A stretch of 64,000 nucleotides of DNA from Flavobacterium sp. ASV13 (GCF_000745775.1 NZ_JQJY01000004.1:1-64000); one strand, 5' to 3'. Positions 41,711 through 51,853 are shown, counted from the stretch's first letter. Numbers and translations are program-made. Notes: generated by a model from the letters alone, not told the origin.

Positions 41711-44011
41711 CTATTTAGTTAACTCGAAACTAACTTTCTTGTCGGCAGTTGAATTTCCTCCAACGAAAATATCAAACTGTCCAGGCTCTGCTACGAATTG
41801 TAAATCAGAGTTATAAAATTTTAAATCTTCAACAGTAATATCAAAACTTACGGTTTGTTTTTCACCTTTTTTAAGTGCTATTTTTTGGAAACCTTTTAAT
41901 TCTCTAACTGGTCTTGTTACAGAACCAACTAAATCTCTGATGTATAACTGAACCGTTTCTTTTCCGTCAAAATTTCCAGTGTTTGCTACATCAACAGTTA
42001 CTTTCAATTTTCCGTTTGAATCCATTTTATCAGAAGAAATTTTCAAGTTTGAATAATCAAAAGTGGTATAGCTTAAACCAAATCCGAATGGGAATAAAGG
42101 CTCATTTCTTTCGTCAATATAGTTTGATCTGAATTTCTCGAATTTCCCTTCTGTGTTAGAAAGTGGTCTTCCAGTATTTTTATGTGCATAGTAAATTGGC
42201 AATTGACCAACACTTCTTGGGAAAGTTGAAGTCAATTTTCCTGAAGGATTAACATCTCCAAATAATACATCAGCAATTGCATATCCCGCTTCTGTACCAG
42301 CAAACCAAGCGTTTAAGATTGCAGGAACTGTTTTTTCTTCGTCAGTAATTACTAACGGACGACCATCAAATAAAACTAAAACAACTGGTTTTCCTGTTTT
42401 CAATAAAGCATTCAATAAATCTTTTTGCGCTTGTGGAATTTGTAAATTTGTGCGGCTGCTTGATTCTCCGCTCATTTCTGCAGATTCTCCTAAAGCGGCA
42501 ACAATTACATCCGACTGATTAGCTACTTTTAAAGCCTCTGCTAATAATTCTTCTTTTGAACGGCTATCACGGTGTAATGTTTTTCCAAACATTGTCGCAT
42601 TTGTTTCAAAAGTTTCGTCATAATCTAAATTGCTTCCTTTTGCATATAAAACTTTCGTTCCTGCTCCGGCAACTTCTTTAATTCCAGCTAATAATGAAAC
42701 TGCGTTTTCCATTTTAGTGGCAACACTCCAAGTTCCTGGCATGTTTTCTTTAGCATCAGCCAATGGCCCAATTAAACCAATAGTTCCCGATTTTTTAAGC
42801 GGTAATAATTGGTTTTGGTTTTTTAATAAAACCAATGATTGAGCTGCAATTTGACGTGCTTCTTTTCTGCTATCCATTGTAAAGATTTCAGTTTTAGCTC
42901 TTTTCTCATCACAATATTTATATGGATCCTGGAATAATCCTAAATCGTATTTTGCTTCTAAAATAAGTTTTACAGCATTGTCGATTGTTTCCATAGAAAC
43001 TCTTTTCTCATCTAGAGATTTTTTCAAAGTTCCTAAGAAACCTTCTCCAACCATATCCATTTCAACACCAGCATTTAAAGCTAAAGCCGAAACATCCTGA
43101 AGATTCCCCATTCCGTGTTCGATCATTTCTGGAATTCCAGTAAAATCTGTTACCACAAAACCTTTGAATCCCCATTGTTTTCTTAAAACATCTGTCATTA
43201 ACCATTTATTTCCAGTTGCCGGAATTCCGTCAATTTCATTGAAAGATGCCATAACTGATCCTACTCCAGCGTCAACTGCTGCTTTGTAAGGCGGAAAATA
43301 ATCGTTGAACATTCTGATATGACTCATATCAACTGTATTGTAATCACGTCCAGCTTCTGGCGCTCCATATAATGCGAAGTGTTTAACACATGCTAAAATG
43401 GAGTTGTTTTTAGAAAGATCATGTTGTTGGTAACCATTAACCATTGCTTTTGCAATTTGGCTTCCTAAATAAGAATCTTCTCCTGAACCTTCAGAAACTC
43501 TTCCCCAACGTGGGTCACGAGAAATATCTACCATTGGAGAGAACGTCCAGTTGATTCCATCAGCACTTGCTTCTTTTGCTGCGATTTGAGCACTTCTTTC
43601 GATTAAGCCCATATCCCAAGTACAAGATAATCCTAACGGAATTGGAAATGTTGTTTCGTAACCGTGAATAACGTCCATTCCAAAAAGCAACGGAATTTTT
43701 AAACGGCTTTTTTCAACAGCAATTTTTTGTACTTCTTTAATTTTTTGAACTGATTTAATGTTGAACAAACCACCCACTTTACCTTCAGCAATATTTTTTG
43801 CCACATTTGAGCTGTTTGCCTGCCCTGTGGTAATATCACCAGATGTTGGCAAGTTTAACTGACCCAATTTCTCGTCTAAAGTCATTTTTGACATTAACTC
43901 TGCTACAAATTCAGACTTTGGTTTAATTTTTACTGTATTTTTAGCAGGCTTTTTTTGAGCGTAACCCAAAACAGCGCATCCTAAAAAAAGCAAGACTAAT
44001 TTGTTTTTCAT
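41711..44011 (-). CDS. bglX: Exported GH3 beta-glucosidase
   Basis: This 766-residue exoglycosidase releases glucose from beta-gluco-oligosaccharides. A signal peptide ends GYAQ at residue 19. The GH3 N-terminal barrel has the KHFALYG motif (about 210) and nucleophile D289 in GFVVTDFTG. The C-terminal sandwich has the acid/base region SAEMSGESSSR, and a fibronectin-III-like domain ends the protein (GKETVQLYIRDLVGSVTRPVRELKGF). Its operon partner is a GH144-type glucanase, which suggests beta-1,2-glucooligosaccharides such as sophorose, as for the Bacteroides enzyme BT_3567; this is an inference. Confidence 0.95.
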   Translation of the reverse strand: MKNKLVLLFLGCAVLGYAQKKPAKNTVKIKPKSEFVAELMSKMTLDEKLGQLNLPTSGDITTGQANSSNVAKNIAEGKVGGLFNIKSVQKIKEVQKIAVEKSRLKIPLLFGMDVIHGYETTFPIPLGLSCTWDMGLIERSAQIAAKEASADGINWTFSPMVDISRDPRWGRVSEGSGEDSYLGSQIAKAMVNGYQQHDLSKNNSILACVKHFALYGAPEAGRDYNTVDMSHIRMFNDYFPPYKAAVDAGVGSVMASFNEIDGIPATGNKWLMTDVLRKQWGFKGFVVTDFTGIPEMIEHGMGNLQDVSALALNAGVEMDMVGEGFLGTLKKSLDEKRVSMETIDNAVKLILEAKYDLGLFQDPYKYCDEKRAKTEIFTMDSRKEARQIAAQSLVLLKNQNQLLPLKKSGTIGLIGPLADAKENMPGTWSVATKMENAVSLLAGIKEVAGAGTKVLYAKGSNLDYDETFETNATMFGKTLHRDSRSKEELLAEALKVANQSDVIVAALGESAEMSGESSSRTNLQIPQAQKDLLNALLKTGKPVVLVLFDGRPLVITDEEKTVPAILNAWFAGTEAGYAIADVLFGDVNPSGKLTSTFPRSVGQLPIYYAHKNTGRPLSNTEGKFEKFRSNYIDERNEPLFPFGFGLSYTTFDYSNLKISSDKMDSNGKLKVTVDVANTGNFDGKETVQLYIRDLVGSVTRPVRELKGFQKIALKKGEKQTVSFDITVEDLKFYNSDLQFVAEPGQFDIFVGGNSTADKKVSFELTK

Positions 44012-44021
44012 TATAATTTAT

Positions 44022-44735
44022 TTATTTGTTTGTATTCGTTTTTTTCTGCTGCAACATCCAGTCGTAGATAGCTGCATTATCATAAACTCTTGTCCAGCTG
44101 TCGTGATTTGCATCATCAAAGATGGTAAGCTTTACATCTTTTGCATTGCACTTTTTCAATTCTTTGTAAATCGTGATTGCATAATTCACGTTTACGACAT
44201 CATCCAGCAATCCGTGAAAAATTCTGGTTGGAATATTGGCTATTTCACAAGCTTTTTCTAATTGAATTAAATCTACAAAACCAGCGACAGGTACGTTTGC
44301 GGCAAATAGATCCGGATGTGCAAAAGCCAAATTCCACGAAGCCCAGCCTCCTGAGCTCAAACCAGTAACATATATTCTTTCTGAATCAATTTTATTTTCT
44401 TTCTGAATTTTTAAAATCAGCTCATAAATCGATTCTATATCCCAATTTTCATCTTCCTTACATTGTGGAGCCAAAACGTAAGCATCTAATTGATGCGTTT
44501 TTAAATACTTAAAAGGTCCATGAATTTTTACCTTTTCAATATCGGTTCCTTTTTCTCCATCTCCAGAAATAAAAACTATCAAAGGCTTCTTCTCTTTTGT
44601 ATTTGCAGGCTTATGTAGTGCATAACCCAGTTCATACTTTGTCATTATTACTGTATTTATTTTTCCCGTTGTTTCACTTTGGGCAAAACCAAATACAGAA
44701 AACAATAAGACTAGAAGCGTTATTTTTTGTTTCAT
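44022..44735 (-). CDS. Exported alpha/beta-hydrolase esterase (PUL-associated)
   Basis: This 237-residue protein has a signal peptide ending VFGFAQ (residue 19). It shows an esterase core: PLIVFISGDGEKG oxyanion region, nucleophile S128 in GLSSGGWAS, acid D178 or D179 in HGLLDDVVN and H211 in DANHDSW, as in PHB-depolymerase and feruloyl-esterase-like enzymes. It lies 9 nt downstream of the GH144-type gene and 10 nt upstream of GH3, so it is part of the operon. A role in removing ester groups (for example succinyl or acetyl) from the glucan is an inference from this position. Confidence 0.88.
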   Translation of the reverse strand: MKQKITLLVLLFSVFGFAQSETTGKINTVIMTKYELGYALHKPANTKEKKPLIVFISGDGEKGTDIEKVKIHGPFKYLKTHQLDAYVLAPQCKEDENWDIESIYELILKIQKENKIDSERIYVTGLSSGGWASWNLAFAHPDLFAANVPVAGFVDLIQLEKACEIANIPTRIFHGLLDDVVNVNYAITIYKELKKCNAKDVKLTIFDDANHDSWTRVYDNAAIYDWMLQQKKTNTNK

Positions 44736-44744
44736 TTCTCTGAA

Positions 44745-46130
44745 TTAAATTCCGTATTTACCTGATGTAAATCCAAGTTTTTTCAAACCTTGTTTCGTGT
44801 CAGATGCATTCATGAACAGCTTCCATAACAAGCCAGTTCTATAGTTTTCGACCATAGGAGCAATAGTTCCTTGATCGATTGCCAAATAACGAGCTGTTAC
44901 CCAATTAAACTGTGGTGAAAAAGCATCGTATGGCCCTGCAATTCCAACAAGTTTTGCCTTATTATCATCATATATATAATGTAAAAACTTCATAGATTCT
45001 ACTGGAGTATATGGGAAAGATGACAATGCCGCAGTTGGCGAAATTACACCGTTATCATTATTTGGCTGATGTGCTGTATAACCAGTTGTTCCGTCAGGAT
45101 TACGAGTGTAACTTGCTGTTAATCCCCAACACTTATCTGAATAATCTTTAAAACCTTTTGGATTCGTAACACTGTATTGAACCATGATTTTTGCATGGTT
45201 TTGTGTCAATTGCCAATAATCCGCATATTTATCTTTTAATGTATTTGGATCTAAACCTAAATACGAATAATGCGACCAGAACATTGGTCCTACATTTCCT
45301 GAAGCTCCATTATAATTTAAAACTACTGGAATTCCATATTGAGATCTGCCATCTACTATAGCACCATTTCTTGCCCAAGCTTGGTGATAAGCTTCAGCAG
45401 AGATTGGATGTGTTGGAGATGAAGCTGCCATTACATACGTAATCAAACATTCGTTATAACCTTCAAGCTTGAAATTCATTTCCCAACCATAATTTGGTGA
45501 CCAATGCCAGTATAACGCATTTTCTCCTTTTGTGTACCAATCCCACTCTACACCTTTCCATAGTTCATCTGCTTTTGCAGCTAATGCTTTTTCTGATGTA
45601 CTTCCGTCTTTAAAATATTCTCTAATCGTAATTAAAGCTTGACAAACGAAAGAAGTTTCCACTAAATCTCCGCCATTATCTTTTGTTCCAAATGGTATAA
45701 CTTTTCCCGCTTTATTGTCCATCCAATGTGGCCAAGCACCGTGAAAACGATCAGCTTTTTCTAAGAAATTTAATGCCGTAGTAAGTCTAGAAACAGCTTC
45801 AGCTCTTGGCAAAAAACCTCTTTCTACGCCTACAACAATTGTCATCAAACCAAATCCAGAACCTCCTGTAGTTATAATGTTTGACTCAAAATTTGGATCT
45901 TCTGTCAGGTATCTTTCTCTTGCCAATTTTGAATTAGGATCAGCATAATCCCAAAAATATTTTATTGCATCTTTTTGAACCTGATCCATTGCTTCGGTAT
46001 CAGTCAAAGGTTTAGTCGGCGTTGTTGGATTTGTTGGTAATGGAGTTCCTCCGCCTTTTCCGTCTGGTGTCGATGATGAGCATGAATTAAAAAAGCTCAA
46101 AAAAGCAACTATGTATATTGAAATTTTCAT
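44745..46130 (-). CDS. Glucoamylase-family lipoprotein, probable GH144 endo-beta-1,2-glucanase
   Basis: This 461-residue protein has a lipoprotein signal (Cys17 in FFNSC) followed by an acidic, Gly/Pro-rich linker that favours surface export. The body is an (alpha/alpha)6 barrel of the glycoamylase family: DAIKYFWDYADPNS, TTGGSGFGLMTIVVGVERG, GAWPHWMD, DLVETSFVCQALI with a candidate catalytic Glu, YWHWSPNYGWEMNFKLEGYNE and GPYDAFSP. This architecture matches GH144, whose founder is an endo-beta-1,2-glucanase from Chitinophaga; databases often call it simply glucoamylase family. A 69-nt spacer with a hairpin separates it from the LamG gene. Confidence 0.88.
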   Translation of the reverse strand: MKISIYIVAFLSFFNSCSSSTPDGKGGGTPLPTNPTTPTKPLTDTEAMDQVQKDAIKYFWDYADPNSKLARERYLTEDPNFESNIITTGGSGFGLMTIVVGVERGFLPRAEAVSRLTTALNFLEKADRFHGAWPHWMDNKAGKVIPFGTKDNGGDLVETSFVCQALITIREYFKDGSTSEKALAAKADELWKGVEWDWYTKGENALYWHWSPNYGWEMNFKLEGYNECLITYVMAASSPTHPISAEAYHQAWARNGAIVDGRSQYGIPVVLNYNGASGNVGPMFWSHYSYLGLDPNTLKDKYADYWQLTQNHAKIMVQYSVTNPKGFKDYSDKCWGLTASYTRNPDGTTGYTAHQPNNDNGVISPTAALSSFPYTPVESMKFLHYIYDDNKAKLVGIAGPYDAFSPQFNWVTARYLAIDQGTIAPMVENYRTGLLWKLFMNASDTKQGLKKLGFTSGKYGI

Positions 46131-46157
46131 TTTATTCTAAATAATATTAACTAAATA

Positions 46158-46190
46158 AATACACCTGGAGAATTCCTCCAGGTGTATTTG
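46158..46190 (-). terminator. Strong hairpin inside the PUL operon
   Basis: AAATACACCTGGAG (46158-46171) pairs perfectly with CTCCAGGTGTATTT (46177-46190) around a 5-nt loop. No good T run follows on the minus strand, so it may be a partial terminator or an mRNA-stability or processing hairpin between the LamG and GH144-type genes. Confidence 0.7.
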
Positions 46191-46198
46191 AAAAATAC

Positions 46199-47098
46199 TT
46201 ATCTCTTGTCCTTTTCCAGTTTATATAAAGCCGTAACTTCATTATCTGAAAGAGCAGCATCATATATTCTGAATTCGTCCATTAAGCCTGTATAATTAAG
46301 CATCCAGCTATCAGGAGCGCCCCATGGAGCACCTAAATGCTGCTGATACCCTCCAATGATAAATTTAGAAACTTCAGAACTAGCTAATTCTCCAAAAGGA
46401 CCACCACCCGTTGCAGGATCACTTGCGTATCTTTTTGAAATCGATGCTGGTAAAGTTATTTTTTGTCCGTCAATATAAAGACTGTAAGTAGAACTTGTTC
46501 CGTTATATGACCAAATTACCTGTTTCCATGCACCAAACATATTAGGCAAAACATTTGCACCATTATGCTCGATAAATTGTCCAGCCCAAGGAATGCTTGG
46601 GGTTACATCTCTTTGAATATGGTTTTTCATCAACATTGTTGTTGCTGGTCCAGTTCCTTCAATAAGCGTAAAAATATTACCCCAGAAATCTGTTTTCTTT
46701 GGAAGCATAAATAAAGACTGAGCACCGCCAGTATGTGGATCTGTTTTGATCCACATTGAAACTGTAATACTTTTTAAACTTACTATAGAACTTGCAACAT
46801 TGTTATAAGCAATAAATGAAGTTGCAGAACCTTTGTAAGCACTACCTTTTACACCTGTGTCATAAGAAACGTTTGTTCCTGTACCACCAGTTATTCCGCC
46901 TTTTGAGTCGTTGATATTTCCATCAAAACTGAATTTCGCAAGCAAATGACTTGCAGCAACTTCATCTGAATTCTCATACCCGCCAATTGACTCGTATGGA
47001 ACTGGACTGTTAACTTTATCTATACTATCCTCACAGCTCACAAAAATTTGTGAAGCCAAAGCAAAAGAAAGTAATAAAATAGATTTATTTTTTTTCAT
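46199..47098 (-). CDS. LamG-domain surface glycan-binding lipoprotein
   Basis: This 299-residue protein has a lipoprotein signal with Cys22 in VSCEDS. After a 30-residue linker comes a laminin-G/concanavalin-like domain (about 50-295): AKFSFDGNINDSKGG, SITVSMWIKTDP, WKQVIWSYNGTSSTYSLYIDG and GLMDEFRIYDAALSDNEV, the classic LamG_3 order. In this position, directly after SusD, such proteins usually act as the extra surface glycan-binding protein of a PUL. The ligand is presumably the glucan taken up by SusCD. Confidence 0.88.
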   Translation of the reverse strand: MKKNKSILLLSFALASQIFVSCEDSIDKVNSPVPYESIGGYENSDEVAASHLLAKFSFDGNINDSKGGITGGTGTNVSYDTGVKGSAYKGSATSFIAYNNVASSIVSLKSITVSMWIKTDPHTGGAQSLFMLPKKTDFWGNIFTLIEGTGPATTMLMKNHIQRDVTPSIPWAGQFIEHNGANVLPNMFGAWKQVIWSYNGTSSTYSLYIDGQKITLPASISKRYASDPATGGGPFGELASSEVSKFIIGGYQQHLGAPWGAPDSWMLNYTGLMDEFRIYDAALSDNEVTALYKLEKDKR

Positions 47099-47117
47099 TT
47101 TATTTAATATTTAAGGA

Positions 47118-48572
47118 TTAGTAACCAGGGTTTTGAGATGATAACCCACCTGCTTGACTAAGGAATGATGCCGGAATTGGGAATAATTCATTTTTACCTT
47201 CTGTAAAAGTTTTTCCATCAATTGCAAAAGCAGCTTTAGCCTGACCTGTACGAACTAAATCAAAGAATCTGTCGTGCTCAAAAGCCATTTCTACTCTTCT
47301 TTCTTTCCAGATTGCAGTTCTTACATCAGCTTGAGAACTTGCGGTAGTATTTCCTAATCCAGCTCTATTTCTGATTTGGTTTAATAATGGAATAGCGGCA
47401 GAAGTTTGACCTAATTCATTTGATGCTTCCGCTTTCATTAATAAAACTTCAGCATATCTTAAATATTTAATATCAACATCTGTTTCCCAAGCATCTGTAT
47501 AGGCAGATGAGTATGCTTTGTAGTTGTATCTTTCATTTTCAACCGTATTTGGTATTACTCTTCCATCATACAAAGTAGTTCCTCTAAAAATGATTGTTGC
47601 TGCTTTTCTAACATCACCGGCCTCATAAGCATTTACTAAACTTTGAGATGGTGTATTGAAGCCCCAACCCCAGCCTCCAGTACCACGAGCGCCTTGTGTA
47701 TTAGAGTAACCTTCGATTCCTTTTGCAGGTACTGCTCCTTGTGCATAGATTTCGAAAATAGATTCAGAGTCAAACTTTCCTGTTGCTTTATACTGCGATG
47801 CATAATCACTTACAAGTGAATATCCTGTAACTTTATTACAATTGTCAATTACTTGCTGCCATTTCTTTTGGTATAAACTTACTTTCGCTAATAAAGCATA
47901 AGCAGCACCCTTTGAAACTCTTGATTTTTCATTTGCTGAATAAGCTGTTTTTTCAGGTAATGCCGCAATAGCATCATTTAAATCAGCTTCAATAAAAGCA
48001 TAAACTTCTGCAGATGTTTTACGTGTTAACTGCATAACTCTATCAGCTTCTAAAGCTGGTACTGGTAAATGATCTACAATTGGTACTCCTCCATAACATT
48101 TTACTAAAGTAAAATACATAAAAGCTCTTAAAAATTTAGCTTCACCAGCTAATCTATTTCTCAAAGCAGCATCTGCTTTATCTAATTTTGGAAGTATGTT
48201 TAAAGCCTGGTTACATCTATTAATTCCATCATAGTTGGCAATAAAAGTACTTTCGCAAGAAGGATTAGAAGCGTTATAAGTCAGAGCATCCAATACGTCT
48301 TTATCTGTTCCAGTATCACCAGGAGAAGATCCCTTATCAGCATCATCAGATGTAATACTTGATAAACCGATCCAACCAAAAGAGGTCATATCCCAATTTA
48401 AAAATTTGTTATAAATCGAAGTAACAAACGTTTCTGCTCCTGTGTTGTTATTATATAACTCAATATCTTTTGTAGAAACAGTCTCGGTTTGCTGAACATC
48501 TAAATAATCGTCTGCGCATCCTGTAAAAAAGAATGTCGAAAGAACAAACGCGGTAATATATATCTTTTTCAT
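47118..48572 (-). CDS. susD: RagB/SusD family outer-membrane lipoprotein
   Basis: This 484-residue lipoprotein (Cys19 in FFTGC) caps its SusC partner and binds glycan at the cell surface. Family landmarks are the N-terminal DDYLDVQQ, GEAKFLRAFMYFTLVKCYGGVPIV (SusD-like helix pair), the TPR-like ALLAKVSLYQKKWQQVIDNC, DIKYLRYAEVLLMKAEASNELG and WKERRVEMAFEHDRFFDLVRTG. The length is typical. It lies 4 nt after susC. Confidence 0.96.
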   Translation of the reverse strand: MKKIYITAFVLSTFFFTGCADDYLDVQQTETVSTKDIELYNNNTGAETFVTSIYNKFLNWDMTSFGWIGLSSITSDDADKGSSPGDTGTDKDVLDALTYNASNPSCESTFIANYDGINRCNQALNILPKLDKADAALRNRLAGEAKFLRAFMYFTLVKCYGGVPIVDHLPVPALEADRVMQLTRKTSAEVYAFIEADLNDAIAALPEKTAYSANEKSRVSKGAAYALLAKVSLYQKKWQQVIDNCNKVTGYSLVSDYASQYKATGKFDSESIFEIYAQGAVPAKGIEGYSNTQGARGTGGWGWGFNTPSQSLVNAYEAGDVRKAATIIFRGTTLYDGRVIPNTVENERYNYKAYSSAYTDAWETDVDIKYLRYAEVLLMKAEASNELGQTSAAIPLLNQIRNRAGLGNTTASSQADVRTAIWKERRVEMAFEHDRFFDLVRTGQAKAAFAIDGKTFTEGKNELFPIPASFLSQAGGLSSQNPGY

Positions 48573-48576
48573 CTTT

Positions 48577-51500
48577 TTAAAATTTTAAATTAGCACCAAT
48601 TACAAATGATCTCATTGTTGGATAAGCATCAAGCTCAATTCCTTGAGAACCATAAGGATTTCCATCTCCGTTTAATTCTGGAGAAAATCCTGAGAATTTT
48701 TGTGTAATAAATGGGTTAATAGCATTTACATACACTCTGCAAGCGCTGATAAAATTATTTTCTTGTATTGGCAATTTGTAACCTAATGTAATATTATTGA
48801 TTCTGAAGAAATCTCCTGATTCTAAATAGTAAGTAGAAGCAACAGGTACTTGATTAAAAGGTGCAGGGTTTGAAGCTGTTAAATTATTCGGTGTCCAGAA
48901 ATCAGTAGCAAGTGAATTTTCAATATTTTCTCCTGAAAAACGTTGTGCTTTTTTACCATTGTAAACTTTAGCGCCGCCTGTTCCGTATCCGTCAACAGAA
49001 AAATCAAAGTTTTTATAAGTAATTCCTAAAGTAACACCATAGTTCGTTTTTGGCAAACTAGATCCAACATATTTTCTATCTTTATTAGCATCTAATGCAT
49101 CTTGAGTAACTTTATCTCCAGCAGCATTGTAATAAAGCATTTTTCCATTTGTAGCATCAAAACCAGCATAATCATAAATATAAAAACTTCCTAAAGGTTG
49201 GCCAATTGTAGTATTATTAAGCAATTTAGTATTCTGTCCATTTCCTAAACCTCCACCAATAAGATCCGTTAAAATAACATTTTTTAAACCTGTAAGTTCA
49301 TTTTTATTGTTAGAGAAATTTCCTCCAACCCAATATCTAACGTTTTCTCCTATTTTATCATCCCAACGCAATGAAATTTCATAACCTCTATTAGATACTT
49401 CTCCAACATGTGCAGGTGATGGGAGTGTTAGTCCAGATGTCATATAAGGTTTTGTATTTAAAATTACATTAGATGTTTTCTTGTCATACACATCAAAAGT
49501 TCCTTTTAATCTGTTATTTAAAAGTTCGAAATCTAAACCTACAGAAGACTCTTCTGTAATTTCCCACGATAAGCTAGGATCAATTTGAGAACTAATTGTA
49601 GTACCGTTATATAGAAGGGAACCTCCTAGGTAAGCATTACCTCCAGAAGTATATGATTGATTATTAAGCGGAACATTTTGATTTCCTAATCTTCCCCAGC
49701 CTCCTCTTAATTTCAATAAATTAATAGCTTTTACATCAGCCATAAAATTTTCTTTGGTAATAATCCAACCTAAACCAAAAGCAGGGAAAGTTCCCCAACG
49801 ATAATCTTTACCAAAATTTGACGAACCATCACGTCTAACAGTTCCGGTAATTAAGTATCTATCCTTTAATTTATATTGAAAACGTCCAAAATAAGATGCC
49901 AATTTCGTTTCATTATAAACAACATCATAAAAACTTGTAACAGTTGGAGCATATTCTACTCCATGATTAGCAACAGGATCATTTAATGACCAGTAATTAG
50001 AATTCGCATTAACATTTTTTCTTGCAATAGTAAGCGTTTCTCTAGGACCTTTTACCGAAGTTTCGATACCACCTGTCACTTCAACATCGTGGATCTCATT
50101 AAATACCTTGTTATAAGTTAAATAATTTGATAAATTCCAATTAAAATAATCTGATCTTCCTTGAGTTAATAAATTTATATTGCTATTAGGAAATTCTTTA
50201 GCATAATCGCTATCAACTTTATTAGGGTTAGCAGCTAACCAAATATTTTTAGTATCATCATAATTATACTGTTTCCAAGTATAATATTCACCATTAAATT
50301 GTGAAGTGAATTTTAATCCTTTCAAAATTTCGTAATCTAATTTCAATCCTCCTTGCAACGTAACACTTTTTTGCTGTTCATCATAAAAATTTAATTGAGC
50401 AACTGGGTTTCCTACGTTGTTAAATGAAGAACCTGTTTCACTTGCAAAGCCATTATCGCCTACACGAGAAACACCATATTTACCATCAGGAAAATAAACC
50501 GGTACTATAGGAGACTGTTTGTAAGCATTTGTAAATGCGCTTAATGGTTTTGGAGTTGAGTTAGCAGATGTAAAGCTGAAATTTTGGCTTATAGTAAGTT
50601 TTTTAGAAATTTTATATTCATTATTATTTCTAAACGTAGTTCTTCCGTAATCCAAGCCATCTAAAACAGCTTTCTCTGAATAGTTTCCTAAACTGAAGAA
50701 GTATTTGACGCTCTCTGTAGCTCCAGAAACTGAGATATTATTTTGAGTATAACTTCCGGTTCTTGTAATTTCATCAAACCAGTCTGTATTTACAGGCTGA
50801 TCTTGAGAAAAAGTTGTAGATTGTAATGCAGCATTTGAGTAATACGAATAATTATTACTTCCTGCCATCTTAACTTTTTTAAGTGGCTGTCTTACACCTC
50901 CAAAACTTTCAATTTCTACAGAAACTTTATCTCCCGTACCTTTTTTAGTTGTAATAATAATAACTCCGTTTGCAGCACGAGTTCCGTAAATTGCTAACGC
51001 AGAAGCATCTTTTAAAATTTCATAAGAAGTAATATCATTTGCATTGATATTGTTGATATTTTCTGTTTGCATACCATCAACAATATATAGAGGATTTCTT
51101 CCTCCTAATGCGGTTCCCAAACCTCTAATAACAACAGAAGGAGTGCTTCCTGGCAAATCAGATGAAATTACTTGTACACCAGCCGCCTTACCTTGAATAG
51201 CTTGTGAAGCATTCAATACTTTGGTTTTTGTAATTTCTTCTGCTTTTATAGATGAAATAGCAGTAGTGTTATCTACTTTCTTTCTTGTTCCGTAACCAAT
51301 TACCACTACTTCTTTAAGAGCAGTATCGCCTGCTTCTTTTAGGGTAATTGTCATAGGAGTCGAAGTTGCCGCAACAGAGACAGCGTCGAAACCTAACATG
51401 GAGACCTTTAACGTCTCTCCCGCTTTGGCATTGATTGTAAAATTTCCATCGAAATCAGCATCAGCAGTTGTTCTGGAGTTAGAAGCGCTGATAACTGCCC

Positions 51501-51609
51501 CTGGAATCCCCATTCCGCTACCGTCTACTACTTTTCCTTTAATTGCCTGTCCAGACATATATGCTGGAAGAAGCAATAGCGCTAAAAAGCTAAAAATAAA
51601 ATTTTTCAT
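48577..51609 (-). CDS. susC: SusC/RagA family TonB-dependent outer-membrane transporter
   Basis: This 1010-residue transporter imports oligosaccharides using TonB energy. It has a signal peptide (about 1-20) and a CarboxypepD_reg-like domain (about 22-95, IKGKVVDGSGMGIPGAVIS). The SusC TonB box/plug segment begins KEVVVIGYGTRKK, then SVVIRGLGTALGGRNPLYIVDGMQ and the NINANDITSYEILKDASALAIYGTRAANGVI signature. The 22-strand barrel ends in aromatic FVIGANLKF. It is the first gene of the PUL operon, behind a 244-nt control region. Confidence 0.97.
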   Translation of the reverse strand: MKNFIFSFLALLLLPAYMSGQAIKGKVVDGSGMGIPGAVISASNSRTTADADFDGNFTINAKAGETLKVSMLGFDAVSVAATSTPMTITLKEAGDTALKEVVVIGYGTRKKVDNTTAISSIKAEEITKTKVLNASQAIQGKAAGVQVISSDLPGSTPSVVIRGLGTALGGRNPLYIVDGMQTENINNINANDITSYEILKDASALAIYGTRAANGVIIITTKKGTGDKVSVEIESFGGVRQPLKKVKMAGSNNYSYYSNAALQSTTFSQDQPVNTDWFDEITRTGSYTQNNISVSGATESVKYFFSLGNYSEKAVLDGLDYGRTTFRNNNEYKISKKLTISQNFSFTSANSTPKPLSAFTNAYKQSPIVPVYFPDGKYGVSRVGDNGFASETGSSFNNVGNPVAQLNFYDEQQKSVTLQGGLKLDYEILKGLKFTSQFNGEYYTWKQYNYDDTKNIWLAANPNKVDSDYAKEFPNSNINLLTQGRSDYFNWNLSNYLTYNKVFNEIHDVEVTGGIETSVKGPRETLTIARKNVNANSNYWSLNDPVANHGVEYAPTVTSFYDVVYNETKLASYFGRFQYKLKDRYLITGTVRRDGSSNFGKDYRWGTFPAFGLGWIITKENFMADVKAINLLKLRGGWGRLGNQNVPLNNQSYTSGGNAYLGGSLLYNGTTISSQIDPSLSWEITEESSVGLDFELLNNRLKGTFDVYDKKTSNVILNTKPYMTSGLTLPSPAHVGEVSNRGYEISLRWDDKIGENVRYWVGGNFSNNKNELTGLKNVILTDLIGGGLGNGQNTKLLNNTTIGQPLGSFYIYDYAGFDATNGKMLYYNAAGDKVTQDALDANKDRKYVGSSLPKTNYGVTLGITYKNFDFSVDGYGTGGAKVYNGKKAQRFSGENIENSLATDFWTPNNLTASNPAPFNQVPVASTYYLESGDFFRINNITLGYKLPIQENNFISACRVYVNAINPFITQKFSGFSPELNGDGNPYGSQGIELDAYPTMRSFVIGANLKF

Positions 51610-51853
51610 ACAGTATGTAATCGTTTAAGTTAGTAGAGCCAAATTAAACAATTACAACGTTGTAGTACATCAAATAGCACTACTACACAGCTACATCATT
51701 ATGTTAAAAACTTAATGTATACTACTAAAAATCAATACTATAAATGTTAATTTATTTTCTTTAACATAACCTTATGATGTAGTAATGATGTATTGGAATT
51801 ATATAAAAAAAGAACTGAAAAAATAGAATATCTTTAAAATTTAAATGCTAATC
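51610..51853 (-). promoter_or_regulatory. Control region of the PUL operon with repeated GTAGTA/TACTAC motifs
   Basis: The spacer between the regulator and susC holds TGTAGTACATCA (51661-51672), ACTACTACA (51679-51687), CTACATCAT (51691-51699) and its exact inverse ATGATGTAG (51774-51782). A near -7 element TTAATTTG occurs on the minus strand (51647-51640), 31 nt upstream of the susC ATG. The motifs are good candidates for binding sites of the adjacent HTH regulator; this is an inference. Confidence 0.5.
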
